A stretch of 64,000 nucleotides of DNA. Origin: Bacteroidales bacterium (GTDB lineage: Bacteria > Bacteroidota > Bacteroidia > Bacteroidales > F082). The notes below the pieces were generated by a model. That model did no database searches, was not told the origin of the DNA, and saw only the letters and a list, made by a program, of their open reading frames with translations. The DNA is taken from contig JAFYNJ010000009.1 of assembly GCA_017549805.1 (NCBI GenBank), positions 1 to 64,000 of the forward strand. Direction: 5' to 3'. The position numbers were made by a program, and so were the translations under genes. This document shows, piece after piece, positions 30,710 through 37,770 of this stretch. Numbering within the stretch: position 1 is the first letter of the stretch; the number at the start of each line of letters is the position of its first letter.

Positions 30710-31048
30710 CTATCTATGAACGAAGGGGATGTCGCACATCTCCATGATTTCAATGGCAAAAGCCCGTTCCAGTGGACCGAAATGTCCGTCGGAACGGGCT
30801 ATTTTCGTCATCATCCGAGAGAGCACGCGCTTTTTCCTTTTCGACATCGATTTGAGCGTCTCGTAAGCTTGTTTCTCCAACTGGTTCCTGGGAATAGGTT
30901 GAAACGACTCCGTATCGCATCCCAGTTCCTTGATACACGTCTCAAGTACCTGATTTTCTTTGTCGCGAACCCGATAGTCCACTTTCGTCAAGACACAAAG
31001 TACGCTAACGACCGCTTCCTTCTCTTTTTGGGTAAACTCTTCCATCAT
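30710..31048 (-). CDS. Small TerB-like protein of unknown function
   Basis: A soluble protein of ~112 residues (from MMEEFTQKEKEAVVSVL). The helical pattern, with acidic/aspartate-containing turns (TKVDYRVRDKENQVLE and ARSDGHFGPLERAF), resembles TerB-like tellurite-resistance folds (D-x-D/G turns in paired helices); this is a weak structural impression. It lies 1 nt from the convergent MFS stop and may be initiated at 31048 or 31045. Confidence 0.65.
   Translation of the reverse strand: MMEEFTQKEKEAVVSVLCVLTKVDYRVRDKENQVLETCIKELGCDTESFQPIPRNQLEKQAYETLKSMSKRKKRVLSRMMTKIARSDGHFGPLERAFAIEIMEMCDIPFVHR
30761..30800 (+). terminator. Hairpin terminator for the MFS gene inside the antisense gene
   Basis: A perfect 10-bp stem AGCCCGTTCC / GGAACGGGCT with an inner GGAC/GTCC pair is followed on the plus strand by ATTTTCG. 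It begins 53 nt after the MFS stop and lies wholly within the convergent small gene. The T-tract is short, so strength is uncertain. Confidence 0.45.
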
Positions 31049-31063
31049 AATGCGTTTTTCTTT

Positions 31064-31092
31064 TTGCAAAGAAACGATTTTTTATAATTTTG
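31064..31092 (+). promoter_or_regulatory. Promoter of the T9SS cargo gene at 31121
   Basis: TTG (31064-31066), an 18-nt spacer and TAATTTTG (31085-31092) followed by CG fit the Bacteroidetes promoter. The ATG lies 28 nt downstream of the box. Confidence 0.65.
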
Positions 31093-31120
31093 CGAAAAGA
31101 AACCATCAAAAAAATCAGAT

Positions 31121-32998
31121 ATGAAAAAGCTCACCTTACTCTTCATAGCTTTGACGGCCTTTACGGTCTCGCAAGCGCAGTGGGTCAACGATCCGGTTAA
31201 CAACACCTTCATCGCCAACACCTCTGCCGATGCAGGAGATATCTATCTCGCCACCAACACCAATACTGGCGACACATATTTGCAATGGAGCAGCTTTGTC
31301 GGTGGCAACGGTTGGTCACCTACCCTGCAACGCCTGAATTTCACTGGTGAACCACAATGGGGCCCTGACGGCATCCATATTGCAGGCCATCAGTTTGCAT
31401 CATACAGCCAAGGCTTTGCCATGACAACCACTACTGATGGTGGCGTGATCAGTTGTTTCGCAGCGGATGACGATCATTCATACGCAGTGAAAATCAATCC
31501 CGACGGCACTTTCCCTTGGGGTGAGCAAGGCGTTCAGCTTTTCGGCGGACTCGGCTTCTCGCGCGTCGAGGTAATTGCCACCAACGACGGCGGTATATGG
31601 GCATTAGGTTTTGACTACAACAACCTCTATCTGCAGTATCTCAACAATACTACAGGCCCTGTCATCACCATTTCCGACAATGGCGGACAGAAATGTGTGT
31701 TCGGACAACTCACACTGGGCACCGACAACAAGGTTTTCGTGACCTACGAGAAAATCGGCAACGGTTTTTATACCGACAAGGAACTTTTTGTTGCTGGCTA
31801 TAACCCTGATGGCACACAGTTCAGTCCCGAAACATTGTTGATGTCTTCCCAAACTTTCCAATCGACCTATATCCATAATGCCATATCCGACGGCATGGGC
31901 GGTGGTTACGTTTACATTTGGCATCCTGCCATTGGTAATTTCAATGTTTATGTGTTCCACTTCAACCAAAACGGAGCCTCAACCATGACGGGTACTATCG
32001 GAACACCCGTACATTCAACAGACTATGACAACCTCTACATTACCGCATACGGCACGGTCGATCCTTTCAGCCACGACCTGCTGCTCGTTTATGAACAAAC
32101 CGACGAACAGTACCAAGCCAATTGCAAGGTTTTCATCAACCGTATCACTTCTAACGGCGACAAACCTTGGGGTGATGGCATTATGATCCTCGACAATGGA
32201 ACCATACCCTGCGGTGGCTACAGAATAGACGCCTTTGAATATGGTGATGGCTTCTCCGTGATTTATCACAAAGGGCTTACACAAACAAGCACGGCCTCAA
32301 CAGTGGAGGCCAGAGGGTTCGATATGGAGGGAAACGAGATTTGGGCCACCCAGATGTGCTCAAGCACTTATTCCAAGACCGGGGATGAAAACAGCACCGG
32401 TTTCCATGGCGGACAAAACATCGTCGCATGGGTTAATTCAACAGGCGCTGTCACCGGAGGCGGTCCTGGCGGCCTCTACGGCCAAAACATCGGACAAGAC
32501 GGTACCATGGGTGAAATCACCCCTCCCACGCCACCCGAGCCTTGCTATCCACCGACAAACTTCGAGGGTTCATATAGCTACACGGATGTTGCGTTCGGAG
32601 CCATGCTCTCATGGGATGCACCAATAACACGCCCACTCCACTACAACCTCTATCGTGAAGGCTTAAAGGAAGTCATTGAAATCGATCCCGAATACACCTC
32701 CTATTTCGATGAACTCGAACCGGGCGACTACATTTATAAACTCACCGCGGTTTATGACCATTGCGAGTCCGACTTCGCCTTGACACCCTCAGGAGACAAC
32801 TATGTGCATGTTGATGTGACTTCTATCGCAGAGAATACAAGCGAGGCCATCGTCACCCTCTTGAAGGTCTATAACATGAGCGGCCAGCTAGTCAAAATTA
32901 ATAATGTTGAAGAGCTGCAACCCGGCCTGTACATTCTCCAAGGCTTGACCCAAGACGGCAAACTCGTCAATCAAAAGATCATCAAACAATCCAAATAA
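31121..32998 (+). CDS. Secreted protein with T9SS sorting domain
   Basis: A 625-residue exported protein of unknown activity. Signal peptide MKKLTLLFIALTAFTVSQAQ. The body (~20-450) repeats short beta-rich blocks with GGVISCFAADDD and NDGGIWALGF, suggesting a propeller-like fold. A fibronectin-like segment follows (~480-560). The last ~70 residues (LLKVYNMSGQLVKINNVEEL, PGLYILQG) are a T9SS type A sorting signal, so it is probably secreted to the surface. It precedes a lipoprotein gene by 12 nt. Confidence 0.85.
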   Translation: MKKLTLLFIALTAFTVSQAQWVNDPVNNTFIANTSADAGDIYLATNTNTGDTYLQWSSFVGGNGWSPTLQRLNFTGEPQWGPDGIHIAGHQFASYSQGFAMTTTTDGGVISCFAADDDHSYAVKINPDGTFPWGEQGVQLFGGLGFSRVEVIATNDGGIWALGFDYNNLYLQYLNNTTGPVITISDNGGQKCVFGQLTLGTDNKVFVTYEKIGNGFYTDKELFVAGYNPDGTQFSPETLLMSSQTFQSTYIHNAISDGMGGGYVYIWHPAIGNFNVYVFHFNQNGASTMTGTIGTPVHSTDYDNLYITAYGTVDPFSHDLLLVYEQTDEQYQANCKVFINRITSNGDKPWGDGIMILDNGTIPCGGYRIDAFEYGDGFSVIYHKGLTQTSTASTVEARGFDMEGNEIWATQMCSSTYSKTGDENSTGFHGGQNIVAWVNSTGAVTGGGPGGLYGQNIGQDGTMGEITPPTPPEPCYPPTNFEGSYSYTDVAFGAMLSWDAPITRPLHYNLYREGLKEVIEIDPEYTSYFDELEPGDYIYKLTAVYDHCESDFALTPSGDNYVHVDVTSIAENTSEAIVTLLKVYNMSGQLVKINNVEELQPGLYILQGLTQDGKLVNQKIIKQSK

Positions 32999-33010
32999 CA
33001 CTATTTTATC

Positions 33011-33928
33011 ATGAAGAAAAACCTTTTGTTAGCCATTGCAATTCCATTTGCTTTGACGATGGTCGGTTGTGGCAATGCCACGCCTAAAGAAAACAAGAAT
33101 GACAACACTGAAGTCCAGCAACCTGAAACTGAAGTTGTTGAAGTCCAAGAAGAAGTAAAAGAACCCGTCTTCCCTTGGGATTTTCCTGAAGGCATTAAAA
33201 ACGAAGATCTTGAAGAGGACCAATCGGCCCTCTCCATCCATACTTTCTATCCCAAGAAGCTTCAAGAGTCCGACAATCCCGCCAACGAAACCTATATCTT
33301 CTATAACACTACGGTTAAGAGCGTTGGCGAGACCACTTCGATGGTCAGCGATTTCGGCTCTGAGGTCGAGATGCCCAACGCACTCATCATCCCGCTTCCC
33401 GGTGGACAGAAAGCCAAGAAGGGCGACATCCTCCTGACCTGGTGGCAATCGGGTTCAGGCATGGAGCGTGCCATCGTCACCGACGCCTCCAACCCCGAGT
33501 CACCCAAGGTGGACTACCTCGACTTGAGCTACAAAGATGACGGCACAGGCTTTGCCCAGGATCATGCCAACGAACAGATCAAGCCCAATACCTTCACCGT
33601 TTTGAAGGACGGCGAATGGCAACCCGGCGCACAGATCGTGGTCACCGGCGACGGCAGCTACGAAGCTGGTGTGCTCATCAACTGCACCGACGACAAAGTG
33701 TTGTTGAAAGGCTTTGCCGGAAAGATCAAAGTGTTCAAGAGAAGCGCCTGCAAAGTCGTCCCGCTGAAGCAGAACCTGAAAGCCGGCGACGAAGTGATGG
33801 CCATCTTCACCAGCAGCTACAAGACGGGTTACAAGATCAAGAAAGTGGACGAAAAGGTTGGACGCGTATGGGTTGAAGGCCCCTACGGAGACAACATTGT
33901 AAACATCCTTGAAGTCTATAAGGAATAG
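33011..33928 (+). CDS. Lipoprotein of unknown function
   Basis: A 305-residue lipoprotein: MKKNLLLAIAIPFALTMVGC ends at the acylated cysteine (Cys20), followed by an acidic, Glu/Val-rich linker (~25-50). Two beta-rich modules follow, the second (~200-300) with repeated SH3-like phrases (GDEVMAIFTSSYKTGYKIKKV). I do not recognise the family. It probably shares a transcript with the T9SS gene upstream and is closed by the hairpin at 33951. Confidence 0.75.
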   Translation: MKKNLLLAIAIPFALTMVGCGNATPKENKNDNTEVQQPETEVVEVQEEVKEPVFPWDFPEGIKNEDLEEDQSALSIHTFYPKKLQESDNPANETYIFYNTTVKSVGETTSMVSDFGSEVEMPNALIIPLPGGQKAKKGDILLTWWQSGSGMERAIVTDASNPESPKVDYLDLSYKDDGTGFAQDHANEQIKPNTFTVLKDGEWQPGAQIVVTGDGSYEAGVLINCTDDKVLLKGFAGKIKVFKRSACKVVPLKQNLKAGDEVMAIFTSSYKTGYKIKKVDEKVGRVWVEGPYGDNIVNILEVYKE

Positions 33929-33950
33929 GCGTCACTTTTCTGGACAAAAA

Positions 33951-33990
33951 AACAAGGAGCCGTGATTTTCACGGCTCCTTGTTCGTTTTT
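33951..33990. terminator. Bidirectional intrinsic terminator
   Basis: A 15-bp stem (33951-33965 with 33969-33983) with a 3-nt loop is flanked by A-rich sequence upstream and CGTTTTT downstream, so it can stop the lipoprotein transcript (plus) and the tRNA-Val transcript (minus). Confidence 0.85.
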
Positions 33991-33994
33991 GGCG

Positions 33995-34069
33995 TGGGAA
34001 TTGTTGGATTCGAACCAGCGACCCCCTGCTTGTAAGGCAGGTGCTCTGAACCAACTGAGCTAAACTCCC
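33995..34069 (-). tRNA. tRNA-Val (UAC)
   Basis: Read on the minus strand it begins GGGAGTTTAGCTCAGTTGG, has anticodon loop CTTACAA (anticodon TAC) and the T-arm GGTTCGAATCC. The acceptor stem pairs GGGAGTT with AATTCCC, with discriminator A. CCA is not encoded. A TATCTTTG box (34080-34087, minus) lies 10 nt upstream. Confidence 0.93.
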
Positions 34070-34079
34070 TTTGCGGCTG

Positions 34080-34087
34080 CAAAGATA
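34080..34087 (-). promoter_or_regulatory. Probable -7 box of tRNA-Val
   Basis: TATCTTTG on the minus strand, followed by CAGCC, lies 10 nt before the tRNA 5' end. No TTG was found at the ideal 19-nt spacing. Confidence 0.5.
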
Positions 34088-34154
34088 GAGAATTTTTCGG
34101 ACAACGTGCATTTTTTTAGATTTTTTGTTATCTTTGCTTTTCAATACTTTTACC

Positions 34155-35060
34155 ATGAGAAAGGATATTTTTAGAAGACTTAGAAAACATCTGCCATTTA
34201 TTTTGTTGGCATTAAGCCTTTTAGCTTCTATATTCGCCTTTGCTGACGTTGGCAACCAGAATCGCTACAGTTCCGGAGGTAGTGATTTCGGCGGCGATGA
34301 CGGTTTGGGAGCCTTGGTCGGTTACTTGTTAGGCTTGTTTATCGACGACCCGAAGACTGGAATCATTGTTTTGGTCATCATCCTGATCGCTTATTTCATT
34401 CTCAAAAGAAAGAAAAAGAAACAAGGTTCCGATTCTACATACATCAACCAACAGGTGAACTACCAAGCCCAGAACGACGTCACATTCGACAACAGCGCCT
34501 TGGTTGCATCCCAAATCCAATCCATCGACCCCGCCTTCTCATCCGACAAGTTCATCGGTTTCGCTCGCGAGGTGTTCATGAACATCCAGCAGGCTTGGAC
34601 CACCAAGGACTGGAAACCCATCCGCCCCTTTGAAAGCGAGACGCTGTTTAACCAACATAAACAACAACTTGACGAATACATCCGCTTGGGCAAGACCAAT
34701 GTAATCGAGAAAATCGGCATCAAGCATTGCTCGCTGAATTCTTTTAGGGAGGACGGCGATAAGGAGGTCCTCGTGGTTTGGCTCAATGCCATCATGCGCG
34801 ACTATATCATCGACGATGCCACCAAGAAGGTGCTGGAGAGCGACCCGAACCGCGATTGGTACATGAAATATGAAATGGTGTTCAACCGTAAGGCAGGCGT
34901 GAAGACCGACCCGACCCGCAAAGGCAACTCCATTACCAACTGCCCCAACTGCGGCGCTCCTACTGAAATCACCTCAGCGGGACAATGCCCCTACTGCGGT
35001 AGCGTTGTCACCAATGGCGAACACGACTGGGTCTTGACCGATATCCACTCAAGAGGCTGA
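34155..35060 (+). CDS. Tim44-like membrane protein with C-terminal zinc ribbon
   Basis: Start at ATG 34155 (MRKDIFRRLRKHLPFILL) gives ~301 residues; a TATCTTTG box at 34129-34136 makes the upstream start at 34125 impossible. Two hydrophobic segments (~12-32 and ~68-90) bracket a Gly-rich stretch. Residues ~125-250 look like a Tim44/MBA1-type domain (FIGFAREVFMNIQQAWTTKD). It ends with a zinc ribbon (NCPNCGAP, QCPYCGS). It precedes the SPFH gene by 54 nt, and both end in zinc ribbons, so they probably act together. Confidence 0.82.
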   Translation: MRKDIFRRLRKHLPFILLALSLLASIFAFADVGNQNRYSSGGSDFGGDDGLGALVGYLLGLFIDDPKTGIIVLVIILIAYFILKRKKKKQGSDSTYINQQVNYQAQNDVTFDNSALVASQIQSIDPAFSSDKFIGFAREVFMNIQQAWTTKDWKPIRPFESETLFNQHKQQLDEYIRLGKTNVIEKIGIKHCSLNSFREDGDKEVLVVWLNAIMRDYIIDDATKKVLESDPNRDWYMKYEMVFNRKAGVKTDPTRKGNSITNCPNCGAPTEITSAGQCPYCGSVVTNGEHDWVLTDIHSRG

Positions 35061-35114
35061 AAGTTTAGAAATCAATCAACAATTCATATCAATAACAATT
35101 AAAAAGTAAACAAC

Positions 35115-36374
35115 ATGGGACTTATTAAAGCAATTGCAGGAGCTGTTGGCAGCACAATGCGCGACCAATGGTTGGATCTTATCAAATGTGACAACATGGA
35201 CATGGACACCTTGATGGTGAAACAGACCACCAAGTCTGGACAGATCTCCAAAGGCAGCCGTATCATCGTGGCTCCCGGCCAAGTGGCCGTGATTTACGAC
35301 ACCGGTAGCATCCTTGACGCCACTGCCGAAGAGGGTGTTTACACCTTTGACCAATCCTCATCACCTTCGTTCTTCGGTGGTCAGTTCGGCCCCGTGTTCA
35401 AGGAAATGTGGCAGCGTTTCACCTACGGTGGAACCCCCGCCAAGGAGCAGGCCATATTCTATTTCAACATTAAGGAAATCATGGGCAACAAGTTCGGCAC
35501 CGCCACGCCTATCATTTTCCAAGATTGGGATCACGGTAGCTTCAATCCTGCCAACGGTCGCGAGACACCGCTTTCATTGAACATCCGCTGCTATGGCAAA
35601 TACACCTTCCGTCTTGACGACATGGCCTTGTTCATGCGCCAATATGCCAGTGTTGGAAACATCGTGAAGAAAGAAGCCCTCACCGAGCAAATGCGCAGCG
35701 AAGTAGTAGCCGCCCTGCAAGCGGTTATCAACGCCTACGGCACCAAAGAAAACCAAGTGAGAGCACTCGAACTTCCCAGCAAGACTGCCGAGATGAAGAA
35801 ACTCATGGATGAGAACGTCTTTGACGCTGACATCCGTGCACGTGGCGTGCGTCTGGTGAGCTTCATCATCGAGTCCGTCTCCCTGGATGAGAAGAGCCAA
35901 CAAAAGATCGACGAGTTCGAGGCTGGTGCCAACGCCGCTCAAGCACGAGGCAGCATGCTCGGCACCATGCGGACTGCCGCTGGCAACGAAGCAGGTGCTG
36001 GCGCTGGTTTCATGGGTATCGGCATGGCCGGCATGGGCTTCGGTACTGCAGGAAACATGATGGGCGGCAGCATGATGCCACCTGAGCATCCGCAACAACA
36101 GTATCAGCCACAAGCTGCTCCTCAACCACAAGGCGTGCCTTGCCCGAAGTGCGGCACCCCCATCACCGGCAAGTTCTGCCCCAACTGCGGCGAACCGCTT
36201 CCGGCTCCGAAGGCAGCCAAGAAGTGCCCGAAGTGCGGTACTGAGACCACCGGCAAGTTCTGCCCCGAATGCGGCACTCCGATTCCTGCCGACGAGGGTC
36301 CAAAGAAATGTCCGAAGTGCGGTACTGAGACCACTGGCAAGTTCTGCCCAGAGTGCGGAACTCCCATGGCTTAA
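35115..36374 (+). CDS. SPFH/YdjI-like protein with three tandem double zinc ribbons
   Basis: A 419-residue cytosolic protein. Residues ~1-290 form an SPFH (band 7-like, 'virion core protein'/YdjI) domain: APGQVAVIYDTG, IARGVRL-like RARGVRLVSFIIESV. A Gly/Met/Gln-rich linker (~295-340) follows. The C-terminus carries three repeated units of CPKCGT...GKFCPxCG, each able to bind zinc; the last two are near-identical at the DNA level (about 81 bp apart), pointing to recent duplication. Homologues are linked with membrane-stress proteins, but the function here is unknown. Confidence 0.88.
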   Translation: MGLIKAIAGAVGSTMRDQWLDLIKCDNMDMDTLMVKQTTKSGQISKGSRIIVAPGQVAVIYDTGSILDATAEEGVYTFDQSSSPSFFGGQFGPVFKEMWQRFTYGGTPAKEQAIFYFNIKEIMGNKFGTATPIIFQDWDHGSFNPANGRETPLSLNIRCYGKYTFRLDDMALFMRQYASVGNIVKKEALTEQMRSEVVAALQAVINAYGTKENQVRALELPSKTAEMKKLMDENVFDADIRARGVRLVSFIIESVSLDEKSQQKIDEFEAGANAAQARGSMLGTMRTAAGNEAGAGAGFMGIGMAGMGFGTAGNMMGGSMMPPEHPQQQYQPQAAPQPQGVPCPKCGTPITGKFCPNCGEPLPAPKAAKKCPKCGTETTGKFCPECGTPIPADEGPKKCPKCGTETTGKFCPECGTPMA

Positions 36375-36392
36375 GACGACCCATTAAAAAAC

Positions 36393-36420
36393 GTAGAGAC
36401 GTGCCAAAGCGCGTCTCTAC
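36393..36420. terminator. GTAGAGACG palindrome, terminator of the SPFH gene
   Basis: A 12-bp stem (36393-36404 with 36409-36420, one G:U) and CAAA loop is flanked by AAAAAA upstream and ATTGTTTT downstream. It lies between the SPFH stop and tRNA-Gly and could serve both directions. Sequence family as in 276-307. Confidence 0.75.
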
Positions 36421-36435
36421 ATTGTTTTAACTGGG

Positions 36436-36508
36436 AGCGAATAACGGGGTTCGAACCCGCGACCCTCAGCTTGGGAAGCTGATGCTCTACCAACTGAGCT
36501 ACATTCGC
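36436..36508 (-). tRNA. tRNA-Gly (CCC)
   Basis: On the minus strand it begins GCGAATGTAGCTCAGTTGG. The anticodon loop is TTCCCAA (anticodon CCC). The acceptor stem pairs GCGAATG with TATTCGC, and the discriminator is T as usual for glycine tRNA. The 3' CCA is not encoded; CCC follows. Confidence 0.92.
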
Positions 36509-36517
36509 ATTCGGATG

Positions 36518-36547
36518 CAAAAATACGTAAGATTTGCCAAATAGCAA
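36518..36547 (-). promoter_or_regulatory. Promoter of tRNA-Gly
   Basis: On the minus strand TTG (36545-36547), a 19-nt spacer and TATTTTTG (36518-36525), followed by CATCC, precede the tRNA by 10 nt. Confidence 0.7.
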
Positions 36548-36564
36548 GTGTTTCCATAAAAAAC

Positions 36565-36594
36565 TATCAACTTTCAACTCTCAACTCTCAACTT
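36565..36594 (+). repeat. Degenerate repeat (CAACTTTCAACTCTCAACT type)
   Basis: Units of about 7 nt, TCAACTT, TCAACTC, TCAACTC, TCAACTT, fill the sequence just upstream of the LOG-family start. The units are reverse complements of the GAGTTGAAAG type at 20074 and 20667. Confidence 0.75.
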
Positions 36595-36601
36595 AAGAAT
36601 C

Positions 36602-37324
36602 ATGCCCATCACCGAAAGAGAAGTAAAAATCATCCAAAAGAGCTTCCAGCCCAAATCCTGGAACGATGTCAAAACCCACGACTCATGGTCGGTATTCAAA
36701 ATCATGGCCGAATTCGTGGACGGCATGGAGAAGATGTCAAAGATAGGCCCCTGTGTGGCCATCTTCGGCTCAGCCCGCACCAAACCGGAAGACAAATACT
36801 ATAAGATGACCGAGGATATCGCCCGTGGCATTACCAAACTCGGCTTTGGTGTCATCACCGGAGGCGGCCCCGGCATCATGGAGGCAGGCAACAAAGGCGC
36901 CCAAGAGGCTGGCGGAACCAGCGTGGGACTGGAGATCGTGCTGCCTTTTGAAGGCAAATGCAACGACTACGTGGACTTCGACAAAAACATACGTTTCAAC
37001 TACTTCTTCGTCCGCAAAAACATCTTCATGCGCTATGCCCAAGGCTACATTGCCATGCCTGGCGGCTTCGGCACCCTCGACGAGATGTCGGAAGCACTCA
37101 CCCTCATCCAAACGGAGAAACTCTCCGACTTCCCCGTAGTGCTTGTCGGCAAGGACTATTGGCAGGGGCTCATCGACTGGTTCAACAACACCCTACTGAA
37201 AGAAAAGATGATCAAGGAAGAGGACTTCGACATCTTCCATGTAGTGGACACCGCTGAAGAAGCCGTTCAAGTCATCAAAGACTTCTACGACCGTTTCAAC
37301 GTTAAAACTAACCTCAATCTTTAA
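36602..37324 (+). CDS. LOG-family protein (TIGR00730, nucleotide phosphoribohydrolase-like)
   Basis: Members hydrolyse the N-glycosidic bond of nucleotide monophosphates or cytokinin ribotides. The 240-residue Rossmann-type protein shows GGGPGIMEAGNKGA and the hallmark PGGFGTLDE (~146-154). It is longer at the N-terminus than the minimal ~180-residue form. The stop overlaps the start of the next gene by one base (TAATG), so the two are translationally coupled. Confidence 0.92.
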   Translation: MPITEREVKIIQKSFQPKSWNDVKTHDSWSVFKIMAEFVDGMEKMSKIGPCVAIFGSARTKPEDKYYKMTEDIARGITKLGFGVITGGGPGIMEAGNKGAQEAGGTSVGLEIVLPFEGKCNDYVDFDKNIRFNYFFVRKNIFMRYAQGYIAMPGGFGTLDEMSEALTLIQTEKLSDFPVVLVGKDYWQGLIDWFNNTLLKEKMIKEEDFDIFHVVDTAEEAVQVIKDFYDRFNVKTNLNL

Positions 37325-37770
37325 TGCAGATTCCCATTCGTTTGTTGGATATCGAAGGAGAAGGCTTCCATGTCATGATCCAAGGCAAAATCAATGGCAT
37401 GGAAGCCAACTTCTTGATTGACACCGGCGCTTCGCGCTCGGTGTTCGATCCCAACGTCATCACCAAATTCATCGACAACCCAGCTTTCGAGAAAAAGGAA
37501 GGCATCACCGCCGGTGTGGGCGGCAACGACCTTGAAAGCTCCACTTTCATCATCAATTCATTGGCATTGGGCGACATCGAAATAAAGGATTATGAAGCCG
37601 TCGCTCTCGACCTGGAGAACATCCATGAAAACTATCGGAAACTTGGCCTTCCATCCATCGACGGCATCATCGGCGGCGACATCCTCGTCAAACTCAAGGC
37701 CACCCTCAACTACCGTTTGAGGAAAATACGGTTCACCACGCCGCGATCCAAAGTCAAGGACAGCAAATAG
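37324..37770 (+). CDS. Retropepsin-like aspartyl protease family protein
   Basis: A 148-residue single-domain aspartic protease of the retropepsin type. The catalytic triplet lies in NFLIDTGASRSVFD (~Asp35) and the second family motif in GIIGGDIL (~116). Such proteins act as homodimers. No signal peptide is present, so it is probably cytosolic. Its last 61 bp overlap the 3' end of the convergent T9SS gene. Confidence 0.85.
   Translation: MQIPIRLLDIEGEGFHVMIQGKINGMEANFLIDTGASRSVFDPNVITKFIDNPAFEKKEGITAGVGGNDLESSTFIINSLALGDIEIKDYEAVALDLENIHENYRKLGLPSIDGIIGGDILVKLKATLNYRLRKIRFTTPRSKVKDSK

Noticed and set aside
36223..36374. Tandem repeats as a possible mobile repeat
   Set aside because: The repeats encode zinc ribbons of the SPFH protein in frame; gene-internal duplication explains them.
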